Shown: positions 25,105-34,740, numbered from the stretch's first letter. The stretch: 64,000 nt of DNA from Nocardia carnea (GCF_029869215.1 NZ_JARWPM010000445.1:1-64000); one strand, 5' to 3'. The notes: generated from the sequence alone by a model not told the origin. Numbers and translations are program-made.

Positions 25105-25965
25105 CTACTCATCGTTGTTGCCCCGTGCCCTTGCCGGCGCCTCCGAGCGCACGCTGTCCCCGGCCGGCGGCAGCGACCAGGTGCCGGTGAAGCGGGGTGT
25201 GCGTTTCGCGGCGAAGGCGGCGTAGGCCTCGGGGGCGTCGGCGGTAGCGAAGTTGACGCCCTGGGCGCGGGCTTCGCCGGCCAGCGCCTCGCGGAGTGTC
25301 GTATCGGCACCTTCGTTCAGCAGTGCCTTGGTCTGGGCGAGGGCGACCGGTGGCCCGGCTGCCAATCGGGCCGCGAGTTCGTCGGTGAAGCCGTCGATTT
25401 CGCCGGCCGCGACAACCCAGGTGACCAGTCCGAGCGCCTCGGCCCGGGCCGCGTCGATGGTTTCGGCGAGTAGTGCCAGTCGTTTCGCCTGTTGTAGCCC
25501 GATAAGTTTCGGAAGCAGCCAGGAACCGCCGAGATCCAGGGATAGTCCCCGCCGGGCGAAGATCTGCGCGAATGTCGCGTCCGGAGTGGCCACCACGAGA
25601 TCGCAGCCCAGTGCCAGGTTCCAGCCGGCGCCGACCGCGACCCCGGTCACCTTGGCGACGGTCGGGGTCGGCAGTTCGTGTAACTGCAGCGCCAGATCGG
25701 TGAAGATCCGAAGCTTGTCCATCGGGTGCCGGGCGTCGGGCACCGAGATATCGGCGCCGGAGCAGAAGGCGCCGCCCGCACCGGTGAGGATCAGTGCCCG
25801 CACCGAGCGGTCCATGCCGGTATCACGCAGGATATCCGCCAGATCGCGCCACATGGACCAGGTCATCGCGTTCTTACGGTGGGGCCGGTTGAGCGTGACG
25901 GTCCGCACTCCGTCGCGGTCGGTGACGAGTAGTTCCGCCGCCGCGTCGCTTCCCGGGGCGGTCAC
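25105..25965 (-). CDS. PaaG-like enoyl-CoA isomerase (crotonase family)
   Basis: 286-residue crotonase. The hydratase glutamate positions read GAGWNLALGCD and FAQIFARRGL, so both are missing, but LSLDLGGSWLLPKLIG matches the LxPDxGGSW motif whose aspartate is the base in PaaG-type 2,3-dehydro-acyl-CoA isomerases. Double-bond isomerisation is therefore more likely than hydration. The C-terminal ~25 residues are an extra low-complexity tail. GTG 25965 overlaps the stop of the CoA-transferase gene. It is the last gene of the four-gene minus operon starting at 29139. Confidence 0.78.
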   Translation of the reverse strand: MTAPGSDAAAELLVTDRDGVRTVTLNRPHRKNAMTWSMWRDLADILRDTGMDRSVRALILTGAGGAFCSGADISVPDARHPMDKLRIFTDLALQLHELPTPTVAKVTGVAVGAGWNLALGCDLVVATPDATFAQIFARRGLSLDLGGSWLLPKLIGLQQAKRLALLAETIDAARAEALGLVTWVVAAGEIDGFTDELAARLAAGPPVALAQTKALLNEGADTTLREALAGEARAQGVNFATADAPEAYAAFAAKRTPRFTGTWSLPPAGDSVRSEAPARARGNNDE

Positions 25966-27200
25966 GGGCGCTCCCGTCCGACCGCCTCGGCGCGGTACTC
26001 GGGACCGATCACCCGCGCGGCCCGCAATTCGGCGATCTCCGCGGCGGTCCGGCCCAGTTCACGCAGCACCGCGTCGGTGTGTTCACCCAGACCGGGTACC
26101 GCGCCCATCGGCGGTTCGAAACCCTCGACCACCGCCGGTGGCAGCAACGCCGGGATCGGGCCGCCGGGACTCGCTATCTCGCGCCAGCGATCCCGCGCCG
26201 ACAGCTGCGGATGGCCGAGCACATCGGTGGTGGTGTTGTAGCGCGAGTTCCCGATACCGGCATCGTCGGCGGCCTTCTGCACTTCGGCGAGAGTGTGCCC
26301 GGCACACCAGGTGCCGATCGCCTCGTCCAGTTCGCCGCGGTGCCGTACCCGGTCCGAGTTCGTGCGGAACCGGGCGTCCGCGGCCAGCTCCGGCCGGCCG
26401 AGGATTTCCCGGGCCAGGCGTTGCCACTCGCGATCGTTGGTGGTGCCCAGCACGACGGTCTGACCGTCACCGGTGGCGTAGGCACCATACGGGGCGACCG
26501 CGGGTGAACTCATGCCGAGCGGCTGCTGTTCCACCCCGGAGTGCCGGGTGTAGTTCAGGTGATAGCCCATCATCTCGGCCATGGTGTCGAACAGGCTCAG
26601 GCTGATCGTGCCGCCGGCCGGGCCGGTTTCCCGGTAGCGGCCACACAGACTCGCCAGGATCGACAGCGCCGCATACATTCCCGTGGTCACATCGGCCACC
26701 GCCGGACCGGGTTTCGCGGGTTCACCCGGCCGGCCGGTCACCGCACACACCCCGGATTCCGCCTGGACGAGCAGGTCGTAGGCGCGTTTGTGCGACAGCG
26801 GACCGCCCGCACCGAAACCGTCGATTTCCAGGGCGATGAGCCCGGGATACCGTTCGGCGAGTTCGGCGGGGGCCAATCCGAGTCGCGCCGTGGCGCCGGG
26901 CGCCAAATTCGAGACCAGTGCATCGGCGCGGCCCAGTAATTCGTGCAGGATCTGGATACCGCGCTCGGATTTCAGGTCCAGGGTCACCGATTCCTTGCCC
27001 CGGTTCACCCAGACGAAATGGGCGGCCTGCCCGGCCACCACATCGTCGTAGTGCCGGGCGAAATCACCACCCACCGGGTTCTCCACCTTGATCACCCGGG
27101 CGCCGAAATCGGCGAGGGTGCGGGTGCACATGGGTGCGGAAACCGCCTGCTCCAGTGCCACCACCAGCACACCCGCCAGCGGACCGGCCGACGTCATCAC
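25962..27200 (-). CDS. Class III (CaiB/BaiF) CoA-transferase
   Basis: 412-residue family III CoA-transferase, which moves CoA between acyl-CoA donors and free acids. The N-terminal VLVVALEQAVSAPMCTRTLA and the conserved VNRGKESVTLDL are typical, and the catalytic aspartate is in AVADVTTGMYAA. Coupled to the SDR upstream by ATGA and to the isomerase downstream by GTGA. It may let the pathway activate its substrate without ATP or recycle CoA from an intermediate. Confidence 0.9.
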   Translation of the reverse strand: MMTSAGPLAGVLVVALEQAVSAPMCTRTLADFGARVIKVENPVGGDFARHYDDVVAGQAAHFVWVNRGKESVTLDLKSERGIQILHELLGRADALVSNLAPGATARLGLAPAELAERYPGLIALEIDGFGAGGPLSHKRAYDLLVQAESGVCAVTGRPGEPAKPGPAVADVTTGMYAALSILASLCGRYRETGPAGGTISLSLFDTMAEMMGYHLNYTRHSGVEQQPLGMSSPAVAPYGAYATGDGQTVVLGTTNDREWQRLAREILGRPELAADARFRTNSDRVRHRGELDEAIGTWCAGHTLAEVQKAADDAGIGNSRYNTTTDVLGHPQLSARDRWREIASPGGPIPALLPPAVVEGFEPPMGAVPGLGEHTDAVLRELGRTAAEIAELRAARVIGPEYRAEAVGRERP

Positions 27201-27961
27201 ATCACCATGCCGCCGTCGACCGGCAGCACCTGCCCTGTCACGAAGGACGCCGCATCGGAGGCCAGGAATACGAACGCACCCGCCACTTCGTCGGGTTCGG
27301 CCCAGCGGCGCAGCGGAATACGGTTGATCATCTGCTCGGCGAATTTCTCGTCGGTGCGGATGGTTTCGGTCATCGGGGTCGCGGCCAGCGGGGCCAGCGC
27401 GTTCACCAGGATGTTCTTCCGGGCCAGTTCCCGGGCCAGCGATTTGGTGATACCGATGATCCCGGCCTTGGCGGCGGAATAGTTCACCTGACCCAATGTT
27501 CCGGTGAGACCGGCCGACGAGGTGACATTGATGATCCGGCCGGTGCCGTCGGTCGCCAGGTACGGCAGCGCGGCCTGACTGCAGTTGAAGGTTCCCAGCA
27601 CATGCACGTCGAAAATCTTGCGCATGGATTCCGGGGTGGTCTTCGGGAACATCGCCGGGGCGGTGATACCGGCATTGTTCACCACGATATGTATTTTCCC
27701 GCCGCCCAATTCGGCCGCTTCCCCGGCCGCCGCCACCGCGGACTCCGGGTCCGCGACATTCAGCGCGCAGGCGCGGGCGGTGCCCCCGTCGGCGGCGATC
27801 TTCTCCGCGACCGCGGCCGCCGCGTCACCGTTGAGATCGGTGACCAGCACCGCCGCCCCGTGCGCGGCCAGTGCCCGTGCGACGGCCGAGCCGATGCCAC
27901 CGGCCGCGCCGGTGACCACGGCCGTCCGGCCGGTCAGATCGAACAGTCCGTTCTTCGCCAT
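27197..27961 (-). CDS. Short-chain dehydrogenase/reductase, 3-hydroxyacyl-CoA type
   Basis: 254-residue SDR: cofactor loop TGAAGGIG, NNAG, catalytic Ser in VTSSAG and the YSAAKAG Tyr-Lys pair, with the C-terminal LPVDGG. Probably the NAD-dependent 3-hydroxyacyl-CoA dehydrogenase of the operon in which it lies between an ACAD and a CoA-transferase. ATG 27961 overlaps the ACAD stop (ATGA); an open frame extending upstream into the ACAD gene is a shadow. Confidence 0.88.
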   Translation of the reverse strand: MAKNGLFDLTGRTAVVTGAAGGIGSAVARALAAHGAAVLVTDLNGDAAAAVAEKIAADGGTARACALNVADPESAVAAAGEAAELGGGKIHIVVNNAGITAPAMFPKTTPESMRKIFDVHVLGTFNCSQAALPYLATDGTGRIINVTSSAGLTGTLGQVNYSAAKAGIIGITKSLARELARKNILVNALAPLAATPMTETIRTDEKFAEQMINRIPLRRWAEPDEVAGAFVFLASDAASFVTGQVLPVDGGMVM

Positions 27962-29139
27962 CAGTAACTCCTCGGCATTCCCAGCACATGCGATCCCAGA
28001 TAATTGAGGATCATTTCCTGACTGATCGGCGCGATCCGCATCACCCGTGATTCCCGGAAATACCGGGAAATGTGATACTCCTCCGAATACCCCATCCCGC
28101 CGTGTGTCTGCATGGCGCGGTCGGCGGCTTCGAAACCGGCTTCCGCGCACAGGTATTTGGCGGTATTGGCCTCCCGGCCACAGGGTTTGCCATTGTCGTA
28201 CAACCAGGTTGCCTTTCGCAGCACCAGTTCGGCCGCGTCCAGCCGGGCCAGCGAATCGGCCAACGGGAACTGGATTCCCTGGTTCTTCCCGATCGGCCGC
28301 CCGAATACTTCCCGCTCGTTCGCGTAGCGCACCGCACGATCCAGCGCGACCCGCCCGATGCCGAGTGCTTCTGCGGCGATCAGCATCCGCTCGGGATTCA
28401 GGCCGTCGAGCAGGTATTCGAAGCCGCGACCCTCCTCTCCCACCCGGTCTTCCACCGGAATCCGCAGATCGTCGATGAACAATTCGTTCGACGACACCGC
28501 GTTCCGGCCCATTTTCGGAATGGGCCGGATATCGACATGGTCGCGGTCGAGGTCGGTGAGGAACAGCGTCATACCGCTGGTCTTCTTCTCCACCTCGTCG
28601 TACTTCTGCGTGCGGGTGAGCAGCAGGATCTTCTCCGACTCCAGCGCTTTGGAAATCCACACCTTGCGGCCGTTGACCACATAGTGATCGCCGTCGCGTC
28701 GGGCGAAGGTGGTGATCCGGCTGGTATCCAGCCCGGCGCCCGGTTCGGTCACGCCGAAGCAGACGTGCAGCTCACCGCGGGCCACCCGCGGTAGCGTGCG
28801 CTGTTTCAGTTCCGCCGAACCGTGCACGATCACCGGCTGCATACCGAAGAGCGAGAGATGGATCGCGGTGGCGGCATTCATTCCGCCACCGGACCGCGAC
28901 ACCTGCTCGGCCAGTATCGAGGCCTCGGTGATGCCGAGACCGTGCCCGCCGTATTCCTCGGGAATACATATCCCCAGCCAGCCGCCGTCGGCGATGGCGC
29001 GATAGAACTCGGTGGGGAATTCGTGATCCCGGTCCTTCTCCATCCAGTACTGATCGTCGAATTTGCGGGCCAGCTCGGCCACCGAATCCCGGATCAGCCG
29101 CTGATCCTCGCTCAGCTCGAAACTCATACCGTCGGACAC
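27961..29139 (-). CDS. Acyl-CoA dehydrogenase
   Basis: 392-residue ACAD with VTEPGAGLDTSRITTFARRD, an intact helix-G glutamate (LNPERMLIAAEALG) and ANEREVFGRPIGKNQGIQFP. The C-terminal segment RIAPISQEMILNYL deviates from the usual GTxEIxR, as in several actinobacterial FadE groups. GTG 29139 with GGGAG upstream is preferred; ATG 29127 is an alternative. It is the first gene of ACAD-SDR-CoA-transferase-isomerase. No GAGAAT operator precedes it, so it may be read from the ABC importer transcript 170 bp upstream or from its own promoter. Confidence 0.88.
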   Translation of the reverse strand: MSDGMSFELSEDQRLIRDSVAELARKFDDQYWMEKDRDHEFPTEFYRAIADGGWLGICIPEEYGGHGLGITEASILAEQVSRSGGGMNAATAIHLSLFGMQPVIVHGSAELKQRTLPRVARGELHVCFGVTEPGAGLDTSRITTFARRDGDHYVVNGRKVWISKALESEKILLLTRTQKYDEVEKKTSGMTLFLTDLDRDHVDIRPIPKMGRNAVSSNELFIDDLRIPVEDRVGEEGRGFEYLLDGLNPERMLIAAEALGIGRVALDRAVRYANEREVFGRPIGKNQGIQFPLADSLARLDAAELVLRKATWLYDNGKPCGREANTAKYLCAEAGFEAADRAMQTHGGMGYSEEYHISRYFRESRVMRIAPISQEMILNYLGSHVLGMPRSY

Positions 29140-29308
29140 ATCAACTCCCTCACATCGTCACCGCCGGGCACCGGGACGGTGGACCGGCCACCCGAACGGT
29201 CCACCGCCGCACCCGGATCGATTCACCACCGCGGGAAGCGACTGCCGGCGGCCGGCTCGGGTAGGCCGGCCACCGCATCGGTCGCTCACCGCTGCGATCG
29301 CGTGCAAC

Positions 29309-29686
29309 TCACCGCTGGTGCACTGCAACCTCCTCGGGTTCCGGATCCGCCGCACCGGGCAGGCGGCCGGCGAGCTGGGCCAGGTCGTAGGACTGGCGTG
29401 CCATCCAGTACCGCAGCACCCCGGTCAGCGAGTACCGCAGGAACAGAGCCGCGCCCACGATGCTCGACGACACCCCGGCCAGGGCGATGATGATCGCGTC
29501 GCGCTGCACCAGCGCGTCGGAGGTGTTGTTGGACATCAGATAGCCGAGCACGATCACCACCGGGCCGAGGATCAGCAGGGCGACGCCGACCCGCAACCAG
29601 AGTCCACCGCGGCCGGCGGCGGGGTCGGGGATTTTCAACTCCGCGAGTTCCTGGACGAAGCGGTCCGCGCGCGTGGATTCGGTCAT
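29309..29686 (-). CDS. Small membrane protein linked to the ABC importer
   Basis: 125 residues with two hydrophobic segments (about 31-52 and 63-85) separated by a short polar loop, an acidic N-terminus and a C-terminal charged tail. No family recognised. ATG 29686 overlaps the LivF stop (ATGA), so it is translated with the importer. It may be a transporter accessory protein; the function is unknown. Confidence 0.65.
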   Translation of the reverse strand: MTESTRADRFVQELAELKIPDPAAGRGGLWLRVGVALLILGPVVIVLGYLMSNNTSDALVQRDAIIIALAGVSSSIVGAALFLRYSLTGVLRYWMARQSYDLAQLAGRLPGAADPEPEEVAVHQR

Positions 29687-30390
29687 GACGAAGTTCCTAA
29701 ATAGAGAGAGGCCAATTGGTTTCGGAGGCCGAGATCGGGCGGCCCCTGGTGTTCGACCCGGCCGCGCACCAGCACCGCGGCGGTATCGGCGATATCGAGT
29801 ACCGCGGCGGCGAATTGTTCGACGATCAGCACCGCCACACCCTGGCGGGCGATTTCGGCAACCTGTTCGTACAGCCGCTCCACCACCAGTGGCGCCAAGC
29901 CCATGGACAATTCGTCGAGCAGCAGGACGGCCGGATCGGTGGCCAGCCCGCGGGCCAGGGCCAGCATCTGCTGTTCACCCCCGGAGAGCGTGCCCGCGGT
30001 CTGCCCGGCACGCTGGGCCAGGATCGGGAATCGCGCGAACGCGATCTCCTCGATCTGCGCGACCGGCCGGCCGGTGAACGACATCATCAGCAGGTTGTCG
30101 CGCACGGTGAGGTTCGGGAAGATCCCGCGGCCCTCGGGGATTAGGCAGACACCGGCGCGGGCGAGGTCGCGCGGGTCGGCACCGTTGACGGTGCGGCCGC
30201 CGAGCCGTAATTCCCCGTCCACCACCGGATGCACCCCGGCGGCGACCTTCAACGTGGTGGTCTTCCCGGCGCCGTTGGGGCCCAGCAGCGCGACCACCTC
30301 GCCGGCCCGCACACTCAGGTCGACACCGTGCAACACGGTGATCGCGTCGTAGGCGGCCCGGACCCCGGTCAATTCCAGTAGTGCGGTCAC
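29683..30390 (-). CDS. livF: Branched-chain-type ABC transporter ATPase LivF
   Basis: 235-residue ATPase: Walker A GPNGAGKT (37-44), signature LSGGEQQMLALARGLA, Walker B LLLDELSMGLAP and the H-loop region. The MGLAP D-loop is characteristic of the LivF group. GTG 30390 overlaps the LivG stop. With LivG it powers import through the fused permease. Confidence 0.92.
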   Translation of the reverse strand: MTALLELTGVRAAYDAITVLHGVDLSVRAGEVVALLGPNGAGKTTTLKVAAGVHPVVDGELRLGGRTVNGADPRDLARAGVCLIPEGRGIFPNLTVRDNLLMMSFTGRPVAQIEEIAFARFPILAQRAGQTAGTLSGGEQQMLALARGLATDPAVLLLDELSMGLAPLVVERLYEQVAEIARQGVAVLIVEQFAAAVLDIADTAAVLVRGRVEHQGPPDLGLRNQLASLYLGTSS

Positions 30391-31100
30391 GAGGCCCCCA
30401 GATAGGCCGCGAGGACCTGGTCGTTGCGGCGGATCACCTCGGGCGTTCCGCTCGCGATCACCGACCCGAGATCGAGGACGTACACCTGATCGCAAACGCT
30501 CATCACCAGGCCCATATCGTGTTCGACCAGCACCACCGCGGTACCGTCGGCGGCCACCGAGCGCAGCAGTTCGGCGAACCGATCCGTTTCCGCGCTGTCC
30601 TGGCCGGCGGCGGGTTCGTCGAGTAGCAGCAAGGTCGGCCGTACCGCCAGCGCGCGGCCGACTTCGACCAGCCGCGCCAGCCCGGTCGGGAGCGAATCCG
30701 CCAGATCACCGGCGCGTTCGCCGAGCTCGAGCCGGTCGACGATCTCATCGACCACCTGCTCGGCCCGGCGCCGGTGCGGCCCCAGCTCGGCCGCGACCAG
30801 CAAGTTGTCCCGCACCGACAGCCGGCCGAAGAGTTCGAGCCGCTGGAAGGTGCGTGCCATCCCGCGCCGGGCCCGGCGGGCCGGATCGAGCCGGGTAATA
30901 TCCCGGTCCGCCATCCGGACCCGTCCGGCGGCCGGCCGGCGCAACCCGCAGATCACATCGAACAGGGTGCTCTTACCCGCCCCGTTCGGCCCGATCAACC
31001 CGGTGACCTCGCCCGCCTCGGCCCGTAACCCGGCGCCGTCGAGCGCGCGCCGGCCGCCGAAGGTGACGGTGATATCGCTAACGTCCAGCAGCGATGGCAT
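30387..31100 (-). CDS. livG: Branched-chain-type ABC transporter ATPase LivG
   Basis: 237-residue ATPase: Walker A GPNGAGKS, Walker B LLLDEPAAGQDSAET, H-loop VLVEHDMGLVMSVCD. The ABC signature is altered: where LivG has LSxGxQR it reads SLPTGLARLVEVGRA. The 23-bp overlap with the permease gene and 4-bp overlap with livF show a single operon. This importer type carries amino acids, urea or, in actinomycetes, various carboxylic acids. Confidence 0.9.
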   Translation of the reverse strand: MPSLLDVSDITVTFGGRRALDGAGLRAEAGEVTGLIGPNGAGKSTLFDVICGLRRPAAGRVRMADRDITRLDPARRARRGMARTFQRLELFGRLSVRDNLLVAAELGPHRRRAEQVVDEIVDRLELGERAGDLADSLPTGLARLVEVGRALAVRPTLLLLDEPAAGQDSAETDRFAELLRSVAADGTAVVLVEHDMGLVMSVCDQVYVLDLGSVIASGTPEVIRRNDQVLAAYLGAS

Positions 31101-33204
31101 GATCGAGCACCTCCTTGTCGCCCGGCTGCCACGGTCGTTTCACGCCCCACCATTCGACGGGTACGTCGGGTTCGTCCGCGGCCGCGCGCTTTTCCCGGTT
31201 GTTCGCCCATATCCGCACCGCGAAGACCGCGAGTACCGAACCCCAGAAGAAGATCCAGCCGTCGATCACGCCGGTCAGCCGGATCAGCCACAGCAGCACC
31301 GGGATACCGACCATCAGCGCCAGCGTGACCCGGTTGCGGATCGCCGCCTCGAAGTCCTGCCGCATCCGGGCGACCGCGCCGTGGCTCACCACGCCGCCGC
31401 CGAAGGCGATACCGGCCAGCGCCGGCAGCACATGCATCAGGTTCTCGGTGGAGGGGAACAGCACCGGCAGCGCCAGCATCGGCCCGTAGAGCGCGACACC
31501 CACGAACAGGCCGTTGCCCAGCGCCCCGAGGCCGGCGAATACGGCCACCAGGAAGATCGGCAGACCGGCCACGAAGTTGAACTGTTCCGGCGTCACCGAA
31601 CCGATCTGCATGCCGAACAGGGCACCGCCGAGTCCGGCCAGTCCCCCGCTGAGCGCGAACACCGCCACCTTGGCGCGCAACAGATTGCCGCCGAGGGTGG
31701 CGTAGGCGGCTTCGCTGTCGCGCAGGGCGATGAGCCGCCGGCCGAACCGTCCGCGCCGCAATGCCGCGACGCCGAGGGTGGCCAGGGCCAGGCATACCGC
31801 CGCGAAAAGGGTGATGCCCGCGGCGGTGTCCAACCGCAACCCGAACAGGTTGGGTCCGTGCACCTCGACCGACCCCTGGTCGAAGAACTTGATCGTCAGT
31901 CCCGCGATCTCGAAGGACGGCAGGGTGAAGATCCACCGGTCGAGCACCACCGCGAAGGCCGCGGTCCCGAGGGCCAGGTACACACCCGAGAGCCGCAGCG
32001 CGGGCAGCGCGATCAAGGTTCCGGCGAGCGCCGCGATCACCACGGCGGCGAGCAGGCCCCACAGTTCACCGTCCGGTGCCAGATGCCCGTAGGCGATCGC
32101 GCCGATTCCCGCCATACTCAACTGGCACAGCGAGATCTGCCCGGCGTACCCCGACAGCGGTACGAACGACAGCGCGATCACCCCGAACGCGAACATCGGC
32201 CCGTAGGCGATCAGATCGCTTTCGCCGAGCATGGTGGCGACCATCAATCCCAGGATCACGATCACCCCGGCGAAGAACACGGCACCGCCGCGGGACGGGG
32301 TGGGCACCGGACTGAGTTTGCGATCGCGGCCGCGCAACCGCCCGTGCGGGAACAGCAGCAACGCTGCGAACAGCAGCAATGCCGGCGCCGCCAGCCGCAG
32401 GCCGGGCAGGTACTCGTTCTGCGGCAGGTACCCGGTGAGGTAGCTCTCCATCAGGCCCACCACGACCGCGCCGAGGAAGGTCATCGGCAGGCTGCGCAAC
32501 CGGCCGAAGATCGCCGCGGTGTAGGCGCTGACGATCAGCAGTGACAGCGTGGCGGCGTCCAGCGACACCGTGGGCGCGATGAGAATGCCGCCCACCGCGG
32601 CCAATTCGATGCCGAGGATCCAGGCGACCCGGTTCGCGCGTACCGGGTCGGCGCCGGTGAGCCCGGCCAAGGCCCGGTCGTCGACGGTGGCCCGCATCTC
32701 CGCGCCCGTGCGGGTGTTGAACAGCAGCACCCGCAGCGCCACCGCGACCGCGATGGCCACCAGCATGGTCAGCGCCTGATGCCAGGTGACGGTGGCGGCG
32801 CCGAGCCGGATGGGTTCGGCGTCGGCGAAGAAGATGGGTAGCGAGCGGGCCTGGATCGGATTCCAGATCCAGCGGGCGGTAGCAATGAGGCCACTCAGCA
32901 GCGCGACCGTCATCACCAGTTTTTCCGCGTCCCCCAGGCCCTGCACAGCCCGCAGGGCGCGTTCGACGAGCAGGCCCGACAGCGGCGCCAGCACCAGCAG
33001 CACGATCGCCAGCGCGATCGGTACCGGGACTCCCCAGCCGGCGGTGAGCTGCCAGTAGGAGAAGGCCGCCATCATCCCGGCCGCGCCGTGCGCGAAGTTG
33101 AAGATTCCGGTGGTCGTATGGGTGAGCACCAGACCGCTGCCGATCACGGCGTAGACGGCGGCGGTGCTCAGCCCGACGATCCCGAAGGCGAGGAATTGGT
33201 CCAT
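31078..33204 (-). CDS. Fused LivH-LivM permease
   Basis: 708-residue membrane protein. Residues 1-290 form a LivH-type permease (FNFAHGAAGMMAAF, DRALAGLTGADPVRANRVAW) and about 310-620 a LivM-type permease (SGYAGQISLCQLSMAGIGA, LRDSEAAYATLGGNLLRAKV). In most bacteria these are two genes. The last ~90 residues add two more hydrophobic segments and a polar tail. It would form the whole membrane channel with LivF and LivG. The substrate-binding protein gene lies 5 bp upstream. Confidence 0.88.
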   Translation of the reverse strand: MDQFLAFGIVGLSTAAVYAVIGSGLVLTHTTTGIFNFAHGAAGMMAAFSYWQLTAGWGVPVPIALAIVLLVLAPLSGLLVERALRAVQGLGDAEKLVMTVALLSGLIATARWIWNPIQARSLPIFFADAEPIRLGAATVTWHQALTMLVAIAVAVALRVLLFNTRTGAEMRATVDDRALAGLTGADPVRANRVAWILGIELAAVGGILIAPTVSLDAATLSLLIVSAYTAAIFGRLRSLPMTFLGAVVVGLMESYLTGYLPQNEYLPGLRLAAPALLLFAALLLFPHGRLRGRDRKLSPVPTPSRGGAVFFAGVIVILGLMVATMLGESDLIAYGPMFAFGVIALSFVPLSGYAGQISLCQLSMAGIGAIAYGHLAPDGELWGLLAAVVIAALAGTLIALPALRLSGVYLALGTAAFAVVLDRWIFTLPSFEIAGLTIKFFDQGSVEVHGPNLFGLRLDTAAGITLFAAVCLALATLGVAALRRGRFGRRLIALRDSEAAYATLGGNLLRAKVAVFALSGGLAGLGGALFGMQIGSVTPEQFNFVAGLPIFLVAVFAGLGALGNGLFVGVALYGPMLALPVLFPSTENLMHVLPALAGIAFGGGVVSHGAVARMRQDFEAAIRNRVTLALMVGIPVLLWLIRLTGVIDGWIFFWGSVLAVFAVRIWANNREKRAAADEPDVPVEWWGVKRPWQPGDKEVLDHAIAAGR

Positions 33205-33209
33205 ATCGG

Positions 33210-34583
33210 TTACTTGACGTCCGCCATGGTTTTGCCGACATCCGCCAGCGTCAGCGGTTCACCGTAGTTCCCGGTGTACCGGTAGGGCGGGGTTCCGCAG
33301 CGGAACAGGCCGTCGTTCGCGCCGAAATCGGCTACTTTCCAGCCTTCGGCCGTGGCCTGCATGACGTTGAAGCAGGTCGGGGCCCGGTCCTTCACGGACA
33401 TATCGTTCGGGCTGTGCAAACCGCCGCCGGTCCAGGTGGTTTCCCGCTGCGCCGTTTCCACCAGGCAGGTCCGGGTGAGTTCGGAACCGCAGCCACTCGC
33501 GGCCTTCGCGAAGAGCAGCCAGGCCGAAAACGCGCGGATCGCGGGCAGGCTGATCACCGCGTCGGGCGCGTACTTCTCGTAGAGAGCCTGTAACTGCTGC
33601 ATGGCCGGCGATTGATCGGCCAGTTGCGGCGGCACCACACCGCCGAGATCCACCAGATTGTTCTGGAAGGTGGCCGAGCGGCCGAGCAGTTCGAGGTAAT
33701 CGTCGCGGAAGGCGTTGTTGTTGGGGTCGATCCAGTCCAGCTTGTAATCCATCGAGGTCAGCTTCTCCTCGAGTTTGGCCAGCGGCGCGTCCTCGCCGTA
33801 CCAGATCAGCCCGCGCACGCCGCTGTTCTTGATCGCCTGCGCGTACGGCGTCCAGTCGGTGACGCCACCCACCGGGTACAGCTCGTTGTAGATCACCTTG
33901 GCGCCCATGGCGTTCAGCGATTCGACGGCCTTGTCGCCGAGGACCTTGGTCACCGGGGAATCGCCGTTGACGATGCCGACCGCGGCCGCAGACTGCGGAT
34001 AGGCCTCCTTGGTGAGCCACTGCCGGAACCCGTTGTAGGGGTCGTAGTGGGCGTAGGTGCTCTGCGAGGCGATCACCTGCAGGTCGGTGCCGAGGTTGGG
34101 CTGCTGGGAGACCTGGGCGGGAAAGTCCGGCAGGGTGCATTCGAGGCGTTCCTTCGCCCCGAGCCCGTCCAGGCCCGCGCCACCGCCGACCAGCGCGAAA
34201 TCGGTACGGCAGGCTTCCACCATCTTCTGCCGCACGGCCATCACCTTCGAATCGTGAGTGATGGTGGTGATCGTGCGACCGTTGATTCCGCCGGCCGCGT
34301 TGCACCAGGAGGTGAAGACCTTCGCGGCGTCGACGAATTCGGGGTTCTTGGAGTAGCCGACATCGCTGAAGACGCCGACGGTGATCTCACTGTCGGTGAC
34401 GCCCTGGGTGGGGGCGCCGGCGGCGTCACCGTCCTGGCAGACCCCGGTGAGGTCGCCGAAATCGGCGACCACGGTGTCGCCGGGGGAGGTATCGCCGGTT
34501 TCGCTGCCACTGCGGCCGGAGCAGCCGGCCGTGGCCAGTAATGCCAGGGCGAGCAGGGCGGCGGCGGTTCGCTTCGGTCTCAC
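33210..34583 (-). CDS. ABC transporter substrate-binding lipoprotein (Liv type)
   Basis: 457-residue periplasmic-binding-protein type I. The start GTG 34583 has AAAGGA seven bases upstream and gives a short Arg/Lys N-terminus, a hydrophobic stretch and the lipid-acceptor Cys21 (LLATAGC). The mature part has a Leu/Ile/Val-BP fold (DSEITVGVFSDVG, AAGGINGRTITTI, AVGIVNGDSP). Several extra cysteines suggest disulfides outside the cell. It captures the substrate for the importer. Its promoter region shares the 34.6-34.9 kb intergenic space with the Rieske operon. Confidence 0.88.
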   Translation of the reverse strand: MRPKRTAAALLALALLATAGCSGRSGSETGDTSPGDTVVADFGDLTGVCQDGDAAGAPTQGVTDSEITVGVFSDVGYSKNPEFVDAAKVFTSWCNAAGGINGRTITTITHDSKVMAVRQKMVEACRTDFALVGGGAGLDGLGAKERLECTLPDFPAQVSQQPNLGTDLQVIASQSTYAHYDPYNGFRQWLTKEAYPQSAAAVGIVNGDSPVTKVLGDKAVESLNAMGAKVIYNELYPVGGVTDWTPYAQAIKNSGVRGLIWYGEDAPLAKLEEKLTSMDYKLDWIDPNNNAFRDDYLELLGRSATFQNNLVDLGGVVPPQLADQSPAMQQLQALYEKYAPDAVISLPAIRAFSAWLLFAKAASGCGSELTRTCLVETAQRETTWTGGGLHSPNDMSVKDRAPTCFNVMQATAEGWKVADFGANDGLFRCGTPPYRYTGNYGEPLTLADVGKTMADVK

Positions 34584-34703
34584 GATTGTCCTTTCTGCGC
34601 TGACCCCCATCGGTCAGCCGATCGTGATCGGGCGGGCAGGCCGCCCGTGCACCGAGTTGCGGACCTTCCGGCCGATTGGCCGTGTACCCAGCTCTCGGTG
34701 AGT

Positions 34704-34740
34704 GAAAACTAGCTTCTCACTAATCGAGAATCAATATCCT
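34704..34740. promoter_or_regulatory. Degenerate tandem operators before the importer operon
   Basis: GAAAACTAGCTTCTC (34704-34718) and GAGAATCAATATCCT (34726-34740) each match one half of the GAGAAT-N3-ATTCTC palindrome well and the other half poorly. The centres are 22 bp apart, matching the geometry elsewhere. They lie about 120 bp upstream of the importer start at 34583. Probable but weaker sites of the same regulator. Confidence 0.45.

Noticed and set aside
27962-28660. Upstream extension of the SDR frame on the minus strand
   Set aside because: It is a shadow of the ACAD gene; the ATGA overlap at 27961 and the normal SDR length fix the start.
30805-32544. A 579-codon plus-strand frame rich in His, Gln, Arg and Glu
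   Set aside because: Antisense to livG and the fused permease; the composition is typical of a reverse-frame shadow.
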